A DNA stretch of 64,000 bases, taken from contig JANSYR010000001.1 of NCBI GenBank assembly GCA_024742285.1, positions 124,001-188,000 of the forward strand. The letters run 5' to 3'. Of this stretch, positions 32,302-40,627 are shown piece after piece (position 1 is the stretch's first letter; every line of letters starts with the position of its first letter). This stretch comes from a bacterium. GTDB taxonomy: Bacteria > Myxococcota_A > UBA9160 > UBA4427. Both the position numbers and the translations under genes were made by a program. The notes under the pieces are model-generated. The model searched no databases. It was not told the DNA's origin and worked only from the letters and a program-made list of their open reading frames with translations.

Positions 32302-33570
32302 CTAGAGCGCCTTCAGGCGCTCGCCGAGCTTTCCCGTCTCGTTCCGAAGCCAGGCGGAGAGCCAGAAATTCGTGCTCTCGGGCTGCAGCGCTTCGTGGAT
32401 CTCGATCCCGAGCTCGAGCGCCGCCGCGCTCGGCTCCTCCTGCGAGAAGAGGACATCCAGCAGATGCAGTGCTTCCTCCCGATCCCCCGCCCCGAAGCGC
32501 GCGCGAGCGCGTTCGACGATCGCGTCCTGCCCGCCCGCGAGCTCGATCAGGTCGCCGTGGATCGACCGCTGGGGAACCGAGTAGAGCTCGGTCGTGGATT
32601 CGTGGTGGAACCAGCCGGCGTAGTGCTCCCAGATCGCCTGCACGTCCCAGCGCACCATGCCGTAGCCTTCGCCGACGGCGAGCTCCGGCGGGAGCTGGAT
32701 CTCCTGCTTGAGGGTGAAGAGGTCCTTGCCCTCGTTCATCCCCTTCACCGTCTCGTCGTGCACGTAGAGCGTCGCGTCGCGAATCCGAGCGAGCTCGCGC
32801 TGGATCAGCGCCTTGCCCTCGATCGGGCCGTGGTGGCCCGGCAGCAGGAGCTTCGGCTGGAGCGCCGCCACGACGTCGCAGGCCGCGGCGCAGGTCAGCG
32901 CGTCCCGGTAGCGATCGCCGCGAACGGTCACGAGGTTCGGGATGTGACCGATCAGGCAGCCGAAGAGATTGCCCACGAAGCAGATCTCGTGGTCGGGCAG
33001 CCAGACGATCAGCGAGTCGTTGGTCTCGGCGCCCGGGACGGCGATCAGCTCGACGCGCAGGCCGCCGAGGGTGAAGGCGTATTCGTCCTCGAAGGTGATG
33101 TCCGGGACCGGCTCCGCCTGTGCGGGCAGCTCGCCGTAGTCCGCCATCGCCTGTCGGATCGTCGCGCCGTTCTTCTGCAGGAACGCGAAGCCCGATCGGG
33201 AGGCACGGAACCTGAACAGCCGCTTGTCGTATGCCTGGTGCTCGACGTTGCCGGCCTGCGCGATGACCTCGGTCGAGTCGTCGCGCAGGAAGTCGGTCCC
33301 CCCGACGTGATCGACGTGTCCCTGCGTGAAGATGATGTACCGGGTCTCCGCCTGACTGACGGCGCGATAGCTGTCCCGGTGATAGGGCGCTTCGAAGAAC
33401 ATCCCGGTGTTGACGATGATGTTCCCTTCGTCGGTCGTGATCAGGAAGCTGTTGGACAGCCCCTCGGAGAGGTGGATGAAGTCGTTGATCTTCTCGGTCC
33501 CGACGACCGCAGCGAACATCTCGCCCGGACGGGATTTCCAGATCGGCTCTTCGTCGACGAGGGCAGACAT
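32302..33570 (-). CDS. cytoplasmic alkylsulfatase-like MBL-fold hydrolase
   Basis: A 422-aa MBL protein without signal peptide. Metal motif FTQGHVDHVGG, then LLLPGHHGPIEG (His), and an alkylsulfatase dimerisation region (VKGMNEGKDLFTLKQEIQLPPEL, cited as 'KGMNEGKDLF' and 'IQLPPELAVGEGYG'; IHGDLIELAGGQDAI). The end (FWLSAWLRNETGKLGERLKAL) corresponds to the close of the dimerisation domain, and no SCP2-like domain follows. It is related to the secreted protein at 2339-3676 but lacks its export signal, so the pair would act in two compartments. SD GGAGG lies 7 nt before the ATG. It heads the operon with two SDRs. Confidence 0.82.
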   Translation of the reverse strand: MSALVDEEPIWKSRPGEMFAAVVGTEKINDFIHLSEGLSNSFLITTDEGNIIVNTGMFFEAPYHRDSYRAVSQAETRYIIFTQGHVDHVGGTDFLRDDSTEVIAQAGNVEHQAYDKRLFRFRASRSGFAFLQKNGATIRQAMADYGELPAQAEPVPDITFEDEYAFTLGGLRVELIAVPGAETNDSLIVWLPDHEICFVGNLFGCLIGHIPNLVTVRGDRYRDALTCAAACDVVAALQPKLLLPGHHGPIEGKALIQRELARIRDATLYVHDETVKGMNEGKDLFTLKQEIQLPPELAVGEGYGMVRWDVQAIWEHYAGWFHHESTTELYSVPQRSIHGDLIELAGGQDAIVERARARFGAGDREEALHLLDVLFSQEEPSAAALELGIEIHEALQPESTNFWLSAWLRNETGKLGERLKAL

Positions 33571-33632
33571 GCGGAACCTCCGGCAACGACCCGCGCGGGG
33601 CCGGAAAACAGGAGGACCATTGATACAACGAC

Positions 33633-33647
33633 GGCCAGAAGCTGGCC
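33633..33647. terminator. short hairpin after the 33743 gene
   Basis: GGCCAG-AAG-CTGGCC forms a 6-bp perfect stem in the 172-bp gap (33571-33742) between two minus-strand genes. It lies 96 nt past the stop of the upstream gene and could end its transcript. A (GGAGAT)n-like stretch at about 33716-33740 is the only other pattern in this gap. Confidence 0.35.
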
Positions 33648-33742
33648 AAGCGGGCGGGATCGAGCGCGTCCGTCCAGGCGCTCGGGAACGAGGAGACTTC
33701 GGCGAGCACCCACCGGCGATGGAGATGGAGATGGAGGGAGGA

Positions 33743-35143
33743 TCAGTCTCCGCTGTAGCCGAAGAGACGGCCCTTGCGGATCACCTCGGCGACGCCCGGC
33801 TCGACGTGCTTCTCCCAACGCGGGTTTCCGTCGCGAATCCACTGGTAGATGTGGTCGGACTTCACCCGGAGCGCGTCGTCCGAGAGGCCCTCGAGCGGCT
33901 GGACGTAGCCGCGATCGCGGAGGTAGTCGAAGAGCTGCCGGACGGTGTCGGGCATTTCGATCGTGTCCAGCGCGAGTCGCTTCCCCGTCTCGGAGTCGAG
34001 CCAGGGATAGACGTAGACCTTCACGCCCTGCCCCATCAGCCGGCCGGTCGCCTCGAGGAGCCCACCCGGGAGGTGCTCGTATCTCGATTCGCGGATCAGC
34101 TCCGTGAAGTTTCCGATGCCCATCGGGAGCGCGATCTGCGTCGCCGAGTAGCGCGCGAGGTACTCGGCGACGAGGTAGTACTCCGGATAGTCGGAGACGA
34201 TCACCGATTGGTTGCTCGCGGTCAGCGCGTCGAGTCGATCGAGGAAGTCCTGCACGCCGACCTCGGCGGTCTTCCGGAGCTCACCGACCGAGATCTCGAG
34301 CAGCGACACGATCTTCGACGCGTCGACCTCCGGATCGGCCGCGAAGCGCTCGAAGGCCCGGCGCTGGATGTCGGCGTGAACCAGGTTCGGAGGACGGAAG
34401 CGACCCCGCTGGAGGATCACCGGCTTCTTGTAGAGCATCTCCGAAGGGCGCAGGACTTCGCCCTTGGCCGAGAACATCGCGGCCTTCGACAAGCCGTACT
34501 CGACGAGCCGCAGGCTCAGCAGCCGGTGGTCGATGTCCTCGAAGGCCCGCCCGCTGAACTCGATCATGTCGATCTCGATCCGGCGTCGACCCAGGTTGTC
34601 GAGGAGCGAACCGAGGAGGATCTCGGGTCGGTCGTGGTGCTTGAAGGCGCCGTAGATCAGGTTCACGCCGAGGATGCCGAGGGCCTCCTGCTGCATGATT
34701 CCATCCGGGTCGAGCATCCGGGTGTGGAGGATGATCTGGTTCGATTCGGACTGGGGATGGTCCTGGAAGCGGATCCCCATCCATCCGTCGCAGTCTGCGT
34801 CCCCGCGATAGTTCTGGGCCGTGACCGTGTCGGCGAAGGCGAAGAACGCGCTCTCCTCTCCGCGCTCGGGGTCGAGGCGCTCGATGAGCAGATCGTACTC
34901 GTGGTCGAGCATGGCGATCAGCCGACCGCTCGAGACGTAGCGTTCGGCGGTCCCGTAGATCGCGTCGCTGACCTTCTTGTCGTAGGCCGACATGGTCTTC
35001 GCGATCGTCCCGGCGGCACCCCCCACGCGGAAGAACCAGCGGCCGACCTCCTGACCGGCGCCGATCTCCGCGAAGCTGCCGTAGATCCCGGGATCGAGAT
35101 TGAGCGCGAGCGCCTTCGCCTGCGTTGTCATCGGCTCGGACAC
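33743..35143 (-). CDS. conserved protein of unknown function (often mislabelled TonB receptor / NadD)
   Basis: A 466-aa soluble protein. The N-terminus (LNLDPGIYGSFAEIGAGQEV, then GRWFFRVGGAAGTIAKTMSAYD) and RYVSSGRLIAMLDHEYDLLI identify a family I know from Bacteroidota and cyanobacteria, where records carry unsupported names. No catalytic motif, signal peptide or membrane helix is visible, so TonB-receptor labels cannot be right. Conserved blocks include GWMGIRFQDHP, ALGILGVNLIYGAF and VYVYPWLDSETGKRL. I choose GTG 35143 (MSEPMTTQAK) because GGAGG lies 4 nt before it; the ATG at 35131 has no SD at proper distance. Single gene, 89 bp from the PLP enzyme gene on the same strand. Confidence 0.85.
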   Translation of the reverse strand: MSEPMTTQAKALALNLDPGIYGSFAEIGAGQEVGRWFFRVGGAAGTIAKTMSAYDKKVSDAIYGTAERYVSSGRLIAMLDHEYDLLIERLDPERGEESAFFAFADTVTAQNYRGDADCDGWMGIRFQDHPQSESNQIILHTRMLDPDGIMQQEALGILGVNLIYGAFKHHDRPEILLGSLLDNLGRRRIEIDMIEFSGRAFEDIDHRLLSLRLVEYGLSKAAMFSAKGEVLRPSEMLYKKPVILQRGRFRPPNLVHADIQRRAFERFAADPEVDASKIVSLLEISVGELRKTAEVGVQDFLDRLDALTASNQSVIVSDYPEYYLVAEYLARYSATQIALPMGIGNFTELIRESRYEHLPGGLLEATGRLMGQGVKVYVYPWLDSETGKRLALDTIEMPDTVRQLFDYLRDRGYVQPLEGLSDDALRVKSDHIYQWIRDGNPRWEKHVEPGVAEVIRKGRLFGYSGD

Positions 35144-35232
35144 GTCACCTCCACAATGGGCCCATCGGCTGGAAAGTGCCATGCCCGAAGCAGGATTCCC
35201 ATCCGAACGAGCGAGAAGGGGCGCCGAGCGCG

Positions 35233-36393
35233 CTACCCGAGGCCGGTGAGCCCCGCGGAGGCGAGCGCCTGATCGAGATCGTCGAGCAGATCGTCGACGT
35301 GCTCGATCCCGACCGAGAGCCGCACGAGCCCGTCCCGGATGCCCACCTTCTCCCGTTCGGGCCGCGGGATGCTCGCGTGGGTCATCGACGCCGGATGGTC
35401 GATCAGGCTCTCGATCCCGCCGAGGCTCTCGGCCAGGGCGAAGACCTCCAGTCCGGAGACGAAGGCCGTCGTCGTTTCGAGATCCGCATCGAGCTCGAGG
35501 GTCACGATCCCGGAGCCCCCGCTCATCTGCTTCTTCGCCACGTCCACGTGCGGGTGCGAGGCCAGGAAGGGATGGCGTACCCACTTCACCGAAGCGCAGC
35601 CCTCGAGCTTCTCGGCGATCGCCAGGGCGTTCGCGTGGTGCTGGTTCATCCGGAGGGCCAGCGTCTTGACGCCACGCTGGACGAGCCAGGTATCGAAGGG
35701 CGACGGATTCAGGCCGACCGCCTTCTGGGCGAAGATCATCTTCTCCTGCCAGGCGGGATCGTTGGTCACGACGACGCCCCCCAGACAATCCGAGTGCCCG
35801 TTCACGTACTTCGTCGTGCTCGAGAGCGAGAGCGTCGCCCCGAGCTCGAGGGGACGCTGGAAATAGGGAGAGGCGAAGGTGTTGTCGACGAGGACGGGCG
35901 CCCCGACCTTCGCCGCCTCCGCCGAGATCGCCGCGATGTCGAGGATCTTGAGCATCGGGTTCGTCGGCGACTCGAGCCAGACGAGGGCCGGCGCCTCCTC
36001 CGCGATCGCCGCGTGCTGCGATTCGTCCGCGAAGTCGACGTAGCGCACGCGCAGGCCGAACTTCTCGAAGACCTGCGCGAAGATGCGGAAGGTGCAGCCG
36101 TAGACGTTCTCCTCCGCGAGGACGAGATCGCCGCTCGACAGCGTCGACAGGACGGCGGTGATGGCGGCCATCCCGTTCCCGAACACGGTCGCGAACTCAC
36201 CGCCTTCGAGGCTCGCGAGGGTCCGGCCCAGGCGCGTGAAGTTGGGGTTGCCGGAACGCGTGTAGTCGTAGCCGCGGGTCTCGCCGGGGCCGGTCTGCGC
36301 GAAGGTCGACGTGGCATAGATCGGCGGCATGACGGCACCGGTCTGCTCGTCGGGCTCCTGGCCAACGTGGATCGCGCGGGTCTCGAACTTCAT
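35233..36393 (-). CDS. cystathionine gamma-synthase/lyase family PLP enzyme
   Basis: A 386-aa fold-type I PLP enzyme of trans-sulfuration. Signatures in order: YDYTRSGNPNFTRLGRTLASLEGG (cited as 'YTRSGNPN' and 'LASLEGG'), FGNGMAAITAVLSTL, VWLESPTNPMLKI, VLVDNTFASPYFQRPL, and the PLP-lysine site SLSSTTKYVNGHSDCLGG. The end is SIPRPEREKVGIRDGLVRLSVG in part. It makes or cleaves cystathionine, or uses O-acetyl- or O-succinyl-homoserine; these activities cannot be separated by sequence. ATG 36393 (MKFETRAIHVG) starts the domain exactly; the frame upstream is spurious. It is divergent from the K+ channel gene over 182 bp. Confidence 0.92.
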   Translation of the reverse strand: MKFETRAIHVGQEPDEQTGAVMPPIYATSTFAQTGPGETRGYDYTRSGNPNFTRLGRTLASLEGGEFATVFGNGMAAITAVLSTLSSGDLVLAEENVYGCTFRIFAQVFEKFGLRVRYVDFADESQHAAIAEEAPALVWLESPTNPMLKILDIAAISAEAAKVGAPVLVDNTFASPYFQRPLELGATLSLSSTTKYVNGHSDCLGGVVVTNDPAWQEKMIFAQKAVGLNPSPFDTWLVQRGVKTLALRMNQHHANALAIAEKLEGCASVKWVRHPFLASHPHVDVAKKQMSGGSGIVTLELDADLETTTAFVSGLEVFALAESLGGIESLIDHPASMTHASIPRPEREKVGIRDGLVRLSVGIEHVDDLLDDLDQALASAGLTGLG

Positions 36394-36550
36394 GAGGGCC
36401 TTGCTCCCGACCCCGCGCGTCGTGCGGGGTCCGATCGAAGCGCCGGACGATAGCGAAGGCGCGTCGTCCCTTGACCCGACTCCCGCTCCGGAGAAACCCG
36501 CAGGCGCGCCCCCGTTCCCGGGCATGGAACGCATCCACGCTTGCGTTGGA

Positions 36551-36576
36551 TGTCCGGCGGGCCGAAAGCCCGGACA
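36551..36576 (+). promoter_or_regulatory. hairpin ending on the start codon of the channel gene
   Basis: TGTCCGG (36551-36557) and CCGGACA (36570-36576) form a 7-bp stem whose last base is the A of the likely ATG at 36576. An inner GGGC/GCCC pairing is also possible. There is no SD before this ATG, so the structure might control translation, or the true start may lie elsewhere (TTG 36546 or 36471). Confidence 0.35.
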
Positions 36577-37538
36577 TGGAGTCCCTGGCGGCCGTTCGCA
36601 GACGCACGTTCGAGGTCCTCGAGACGGGCGCCGAGGGCGACGAGCTCTCGCGCACGATCGACGTGATGATCATGGGCCTCGTGCTCGGGAACGTCGTCGC
36701 GGTCGTGCTCGAGTCGGTCCCCTCGATCGGGCGCGCCTATCAGGATCTCTTCATCGCCTTCGAGAAAGTCTCCGTCGCGGCCTTCTCGGCCGAGTTCCTG
36801 CTGCGCTTCTGGTCCGTGGCCTCCGATGCGTCCCCTCGCGAACACGCCCTCGCTCGGCGCCTCCGCTACCTCGGCTCGCCGATGGCGATCGTCGACGTGC
36901 TCGCGATCGCCCCCTTCTATCTCTCCGCGTTCTTCGCCCTCGACCTTCGATTCCTTCGCGTCCTACGCCTGCTCCGAATCGTGAAGCTGACCCGCTACTC
37001 GGCGGCGCTCGGTCGCCTCTCCGAGGTCTACCGCCTCCAGCGCGCCGCCCTGACCGCGTCCTTCTTCGTGATGGCGGTCGCGATCGTCCTCTCGGCGAGC
37101 TTCGTGTACGTCGCCGAGAACCGCGCCCAGCCCGATGCGTTCGGCTCGATCCCCGCGGCGATGTGGTGGGCCGTCTGCACGCTGACGACCGTCGGCTACG
37201 GCGACGTCACCCCGACCACGCCCCTCGGCAAGATCCTCGCGTCCGCGATCCAGATGGTCGGCATCGCGATGGTCGCCCTCCCGACCTCCCTCTTCGCCTC
37301 CGGGTTCGCGCACATCATGGACCGGAACGAGGAGACCCTGAAGGAGGAGGCGATCGAGGCGGCAGCGGACGGCATCGTGACCGCGGACGAAGCCCACGCC
37401 TACGCCGAGCTCGCGGAGCAGCTCTACGTGGAGCCCGAGGTCGCGGAAGAGATCATCGCCGCTGCGATGCGCCGCCAGGACCTGATGGACCACACCGGCG
37501 CCTGCCCCCACTGCGGCAAGGCCCTGGGCGGGTCGTAG
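36576..37538 (+). CDS. voltage-gated-type potassium channel with C-terminal zinc-ribbon-like tail
   Basis: A 320-aa inner-membrane protein with six helices: S1 about 25-45, S2 about 55-75, S3 MAIVDVLAIAPFYLSAFF, S4 with regular arginines LDLRFLRVLRLLRIVKLTRY, then S5 and S6 around the selectivity filter TLTTVGYGDVTPTT. The Arg-rich S4 indicates voltage sensing and the TVGYGD filter potassium selectivity. The cytoplasmic tail is helical and ends HTGACPHCGKALGGS, one CxxC of a zinc-ribbon type. A longer start (TTG 36471) is possible but adds a non-conserved Arg-rich stretch. It forms a tetramer in the inner membrane. Confidence 0.9.
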   Translation: MESLAAVRRRTFEVLETGAEGDELSRTIDVMIMGLVLGNVVAVVLESVPSIGRAYQDLFIAFEKVSVAAFSAEFLLRFWSVASDASPREHALARRLRYLGSPMAIVDVLAIAPFYLSAFFALDLRFLRVLRLLRIVKLTRYSAALGRLSEVYRLQRAALTASFFVMAVAIVLSASFVYVAENRAQPDAFGSIPAAMWWAVCTLTTVGYGDVTPTTPLGKILASAIQMVGIAMVALPTSLFASGFAHIMDRNEETLKEEAIEAAADGIVTADEAHAYAELAEQLYVEPEVAEEIIAAAMRRQDLMDHTGACPHCGKALGGS

Positions 37539-37707
37539 GCTTTTCGACGCGACGAAGCGTCCTCGCCGGCCGGGTCGCCCGGATACGGCAAGCGACGCCC
37601 AATCTCCCCGTCCGCGCTCACGAATCCGGTTCAGTTCGCGGTCTCCCGGTCGATGTAGAAGGCGGGGAGCCGGCCTCTGTGCACGTCCCCCAGACGGGAG
37701 CCCGGAC

Positions 37708-40197
37708 GTGTCCGAAAAAGAGCCGAACCAGACGGTCGAGGAAGCGCGAGCGGCGGACTTCGTCCTGCTGACGCTCGCGATGGTCGTCTCGCCTCTGGCC
37801 TTTCGGGGCTTGCAGGCCGCTCACGCGAACGTCTCGATCGGCTACGGCGACGTCCGCGGCCTGCTCGCCGACCTCGGGCTCGCCCTCGCCCTCGCCGGCC
37901 TCGTCGCCGGCGCGAACCTGCTGCTCGGTCGAACCCGTGCCCTGGCCGTCGCGGTGCCGCTCGTCGCGCTCTGGGTCTTCGGCAACAACGCCAACCTCGA
38001 GCACGTGCGCAATCTGGGCACGCTGCTCGGTGCGGCGAACATCGCCTTCCTCTTCGACGACACCTTCGTCTCCGGGTCGGCGACGCACCTGAGCCATCCC
38101 CTCGCTCTCGCCCTCCTCTTCGCCGCGACGGCCGCCGCCGGCTTCGCATCCACGCGACGCCGCTTCGATGGACACCGCGCAACCGCCCTCGTCGCGATCG
38201 GCGCCGTGGTCCTCGGCCTGCGCCTCGCGCTCCCGGCCGCGAGCGACGCGGCGACCTGGCGCCAGACGCACTTCGTGCTCGAGAACCTGCGCTGGCTGAC
38301 GAGCGCCGGGGGCACGGCCGTCGCCGCCCCGGAGCGACCGATCCCGGGGCTCTTCCCTGCGACCCTCGACGGACAGGCGATCCTTCCGCTCGATCATCGC
38401 GGCGAGAACGTCTTGCTCGTCGTCCTCGAAGGCGTCTCCGGCGCCTACGTCGATCGTCTGGCGGCGATGCAGGGCCTCGACGGCGAACGCCCCCGCCTGC
38501 CCTCCCTCGACCGGGCGAGTCGCCGAGGCGTCACCCTCGTCAACTTCGCCAACCAGCAGCGACAGACGAACCGCGGGCTCTACGCCCTCGTCTGTGGCGA
38601 CCTCCCGAAGCAGACGACCGCCGCTCCCAAGATGTCGGACGTCGGCGCGATCGGGCAGGACGCCGAGTGCCTCCCCCGCGCGCTGGCCCGCAACGGCTAC
38701 GCGACCGCCTTCCTCCAGTCGGCGCCACTCTCGTTCATGGCGAAGGACAAGTTCATGCCCTTCGCCGGCTTCGAACGCTTCCACGGGATCGAGTTCTTCG
38801 ACGCCTCGAGCGAGAAGCAGGCCTGGGGCGTCGACGATCGCGCGTTCCTGCAACAGTCGATGCGTTTGATCGACGAGCTCGACCGGGGCGAGAAACCGTG
38901 GTTCCTCACCCTGCTGTCCAGCGGGACGCACCACCCCTTCCACGTGCCGACAGATCTGCTCGAGGAGGGCGAGGTCCCGAGCTTCTCCCGCGCGATCGAG
39001 TACCTCGACTTCGCGTTGGACGAGTTCCTTTCGAACCTCGAACGCGAAGGCGTCCTCGAAGACACCGTCGTCGTCCTCACGAGCGACGAGTCCTTCGGAC
39101 TCGACACCCGGAGCGGCGACCTGAGCGATCCCGAGCTGATGCTGTCGCAGGCCTGGGGCGTCCTCGTCACGCTCCTCCCGTCCGGCGAGCAGATGGACGT
39201 GACCACACCCACCTCGCAGACGGACGTCGCGGTCTCGATCCTCGATCTCCTCGGACTCCAGCACGAGACGCGACACTTCCGCGGGCGCAGCGTCTTCCGC
39301 GAATACGCCCAGCCGCGGGCGGTCCCCTTCGCGAACACCTACATGCGCATGAGCGCACTCGCCGAAGCGGACGACACGCTCCTCTTCTGCAGCGAGGACC
39401 GCAGCGACTGTGAACGCGCGCGCCTCACGAATCCGCCCTTTCTCTTCGCGGGACACGAACGGATCGAGAGCGCAGTCCCGACGACCGACCCCGGTCGGGC
39501 CCTGCTCGCCCGGATCCAGGCGCGGAGCCTCGAGCTTCCGGTCCTGCAGGATGCGAACGCCGCCCAGAAGCGGATCGAGTACGCGCTGATCGAAACGCCC
39601 TCGACGATGATCCTGGACGCGGACCACTTCCGGGAAGAGCTCGCGCGGACTCGCAGCGAGCGGAACCAACAGGGTCGCGACACCATCGACTTCCTGAGCT
39701 TCCAGCCGGTCTTCGCGAACCAGTACCTGGCCCTGCCGAAGGGGTACGTCGCCCGCGTCGAGATCGAGGCGGAGGTGAAGGGGAACGTTCCGCTCGACCT
39801 CTACCACTCGCTCCGGGCGGTCCCGCTTCGTGCGATGCCGTCGACCGCCGAATACCGGTCGGCGGCCGCCGCGGGCGCGGAGATCCGCGGCCTCTCGGAC
39901 ACGTTCGGCATGCGGCCCCGATTCCTCGAGCGAACCGTGGACCTCGCCCTCACGGGCCGCTCGGTGGCGCCCGACGAGCCCTTCGTCCTCGTCTACGAGT
40001 ACTCCGCCGCCGAGGACTTCGAGCGACTGAACGCACGCATGGGCGCACGCAACGACCTCGAGGGCATCGCGGGACTCGTCCTCCGCCGGGCCCAGCTGAC
40101 GATCGAGCCCCTGCCGGAAGGCCAGGCGCCTCGTGGCCTCGAGATCCTCGAGTACAGCCACCGCAACGATCGCAACAGCGTGGCGGCGAGGCGCTGA
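37708..40197 (+). CDS. LTA-synthase-like membrane sulfatase/phosphoglycerol transferase
   Basis: An 829-aa protein from a GTG start. About five N-terminal membrane helices (18-175) precede an extracytoplasmic alkaline-phosphatase-superfamily domain (230-540): NVLLVVLEGVSGAYVD (metal Glu241), nucleophile Thr287 in QQRQTNRGLYALVCGDLP in part, LSSGTHHPFHVP, VVVLTSDESFG, QTDVAVSILDLLGL. In LtaS the last metal site reads 'SDHGE'; here His is replaced by Glu (SDES). A further 280 residues after the domain have no match I know. It likely transfers a phospho-alcohol group to a surface glycan or lipid. Together with the MshEN-like gene 7 bp downstream it forms a likely operon. Confidence 0.85.
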   Translation: MSEKEPNQTVEEARAADFVLLTLAMVVSPLAFRGLQAAHANVSIGYGDVRGLLADLGLALALAGLVAGANLLLGRTRALAVAVPLVALWVFGNNANLEHVRNLGTLLGAANIAFLFDDTFVSGSATHLSHPLALALLFAATAAAGFASTRRRFDGHRATALVAIGAVVLGLRLALPAASDAATWRQTHFVLENLRWLTSAGGTAVAAPERPIPGLFPATLDGQAILPLDHRGENVLLVVLEGVSGAYVDRLAAMQGLDGERPRLPSLDRASRRGVTLVNFANQQRQTNRGLYALVCGDLPKQTTAAPKMSDVGAIGQDAECLPRALARNGYATAFLQSAPLSFMAKDKFMPFAGFERFHGIEFFDASSEKQAWGVDDRAFLQQSMRLIDELDRGEKPWFLTLLSSGTHHPFHVPTDLLEEGEVPSFSRAIEYLDFALDEFLSNLEREGVLEDTVVVLTSDESFGLDTRSGDLSDPELMLSQAWGVLVTLLPSGEQMDVTTPTSQTDVAVSILDLLGLQHETRHFRGRSVFREYAQPRAVPFANTYMRMSALAEADDTLLFCSEDRSDCERARLTNPPFLFAGHERIESAVPTTDPGRALLARIQARSLELPVLQDANAAQKRIEYALIETPSTMILDADHFREELARTRSERNQQGRDTIDFLSFQPVFANQYLALPKGYVARVEIEAEVKGNVPLDLYHSLRAVPLRAMPSTAEYRSAAAAGAEIRGLSDTFGMRPRFLERTVDLALTGRSVAPDEPFVLVYEYSAAEDFERLNARMGARNDLEGIAGLVLRRAQLTIEPLPEGQAPRGLEILEYSHRNDRNSVAARR

Positions 40198-40204
40198 GAT
40201 CGTC

Positions 40205-40570
40205 GTGTTCGGGAAGTACCTCGTCGACCGCGGCCTGCTCCGCGAAGAAGCCCTCCTCGAGGCGCTCGAGAAGCAGGCGAAGATGACCGTCTCCTTCGGT
40301 CGCCTCGCGCACCAGCTCGGATTGATGACCCTCGACCAGGTCGTCGACGTGCTCCGCACCCAGGAGAAAGAGCCCGTCCGGTTCGGCGTCCTCGCCGTCG
40401 CGAAGGGCTACCTCGAGCCGCAGCAGGTCGACGCGATCCTCGAGACCCAACGCGAGACCCATCTCCCGCTCGGCCAGGTCCTCGCCCAGCTCGGACTCCT
40501 CGACCCGGAGACCCTCGACCGGGAGCTCGGTCGCTACCTGGAGCAGCTCCGCGCCGAAGACGGGACCTAG
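40205..40570 (+). CDS. stand-alone double MshEN-like protein (four 29-residue repeats)
   Basis: A 121-aa protein made almost only of four repeats starting at residues 2, 31, 60 and 89, exactly 29 apart: FGKYLVDRGLLREEALLEAL, FGRLAHQLGLMTLDQVVDVL, FGVLAVAKGYLEPQQVDAIL and LGQVLAQLGLLDPETLDREL. Each fits the MshEN motif (RLGxxLVxxG...LxxxLxxQ) of 24 residues plus a 5-residue spacer, the c-di-GMP-binding module at the N-terminus of PilB/MshE/GspE-type ATPases. No ATPase follows. Start GTG 40205, 7 nt after the LTA-synthase-like stop. It may be a c-di-GMP sensor acting on that enzyme; this is inference. Arg of RLG is kept only in repeat 3. Confidence 0.8.
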   Translation: MFGKYLVDRGLLREEALLEALEKQAKMTVSFGRLAHQLGLMTLDQVVDVLRTQEKEPVRFGVLAVAKGYLEPQQVDAILETQRETHLPLGQVLAQLGLLDPETLDRELGRYLEQLRAEDGT

Positions 40571-40627
40571 CGCGTCGCCGGGGCGAGGCGTGGGCTAGCC
40601 TCCCCCTTCCCGCGCCGGAGTCCCTGC

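Noticed and set aside
33716-33740. (GGAGAT)n-like stretch as a functional repeat
   Set aside because: Only about three imperfect units just past a stop codon; best seen as a microsatellite or a chance SD-like run.
31204-34107. 967-aa plus-strand open frame over three genes
   Set aside because: It lies antisense to two SDRs, the alkylsulfatase-like gene and part of the next; Arg-rich, no domain. The sense genes have full catalytic motifs.
37618-40359. 913-aa minus-strand open frame
   Set aside because: Antisense to the LTA-synthase-like gene; no family motif and Glu/Arg/Val bias typical of reverse-frame shadows.
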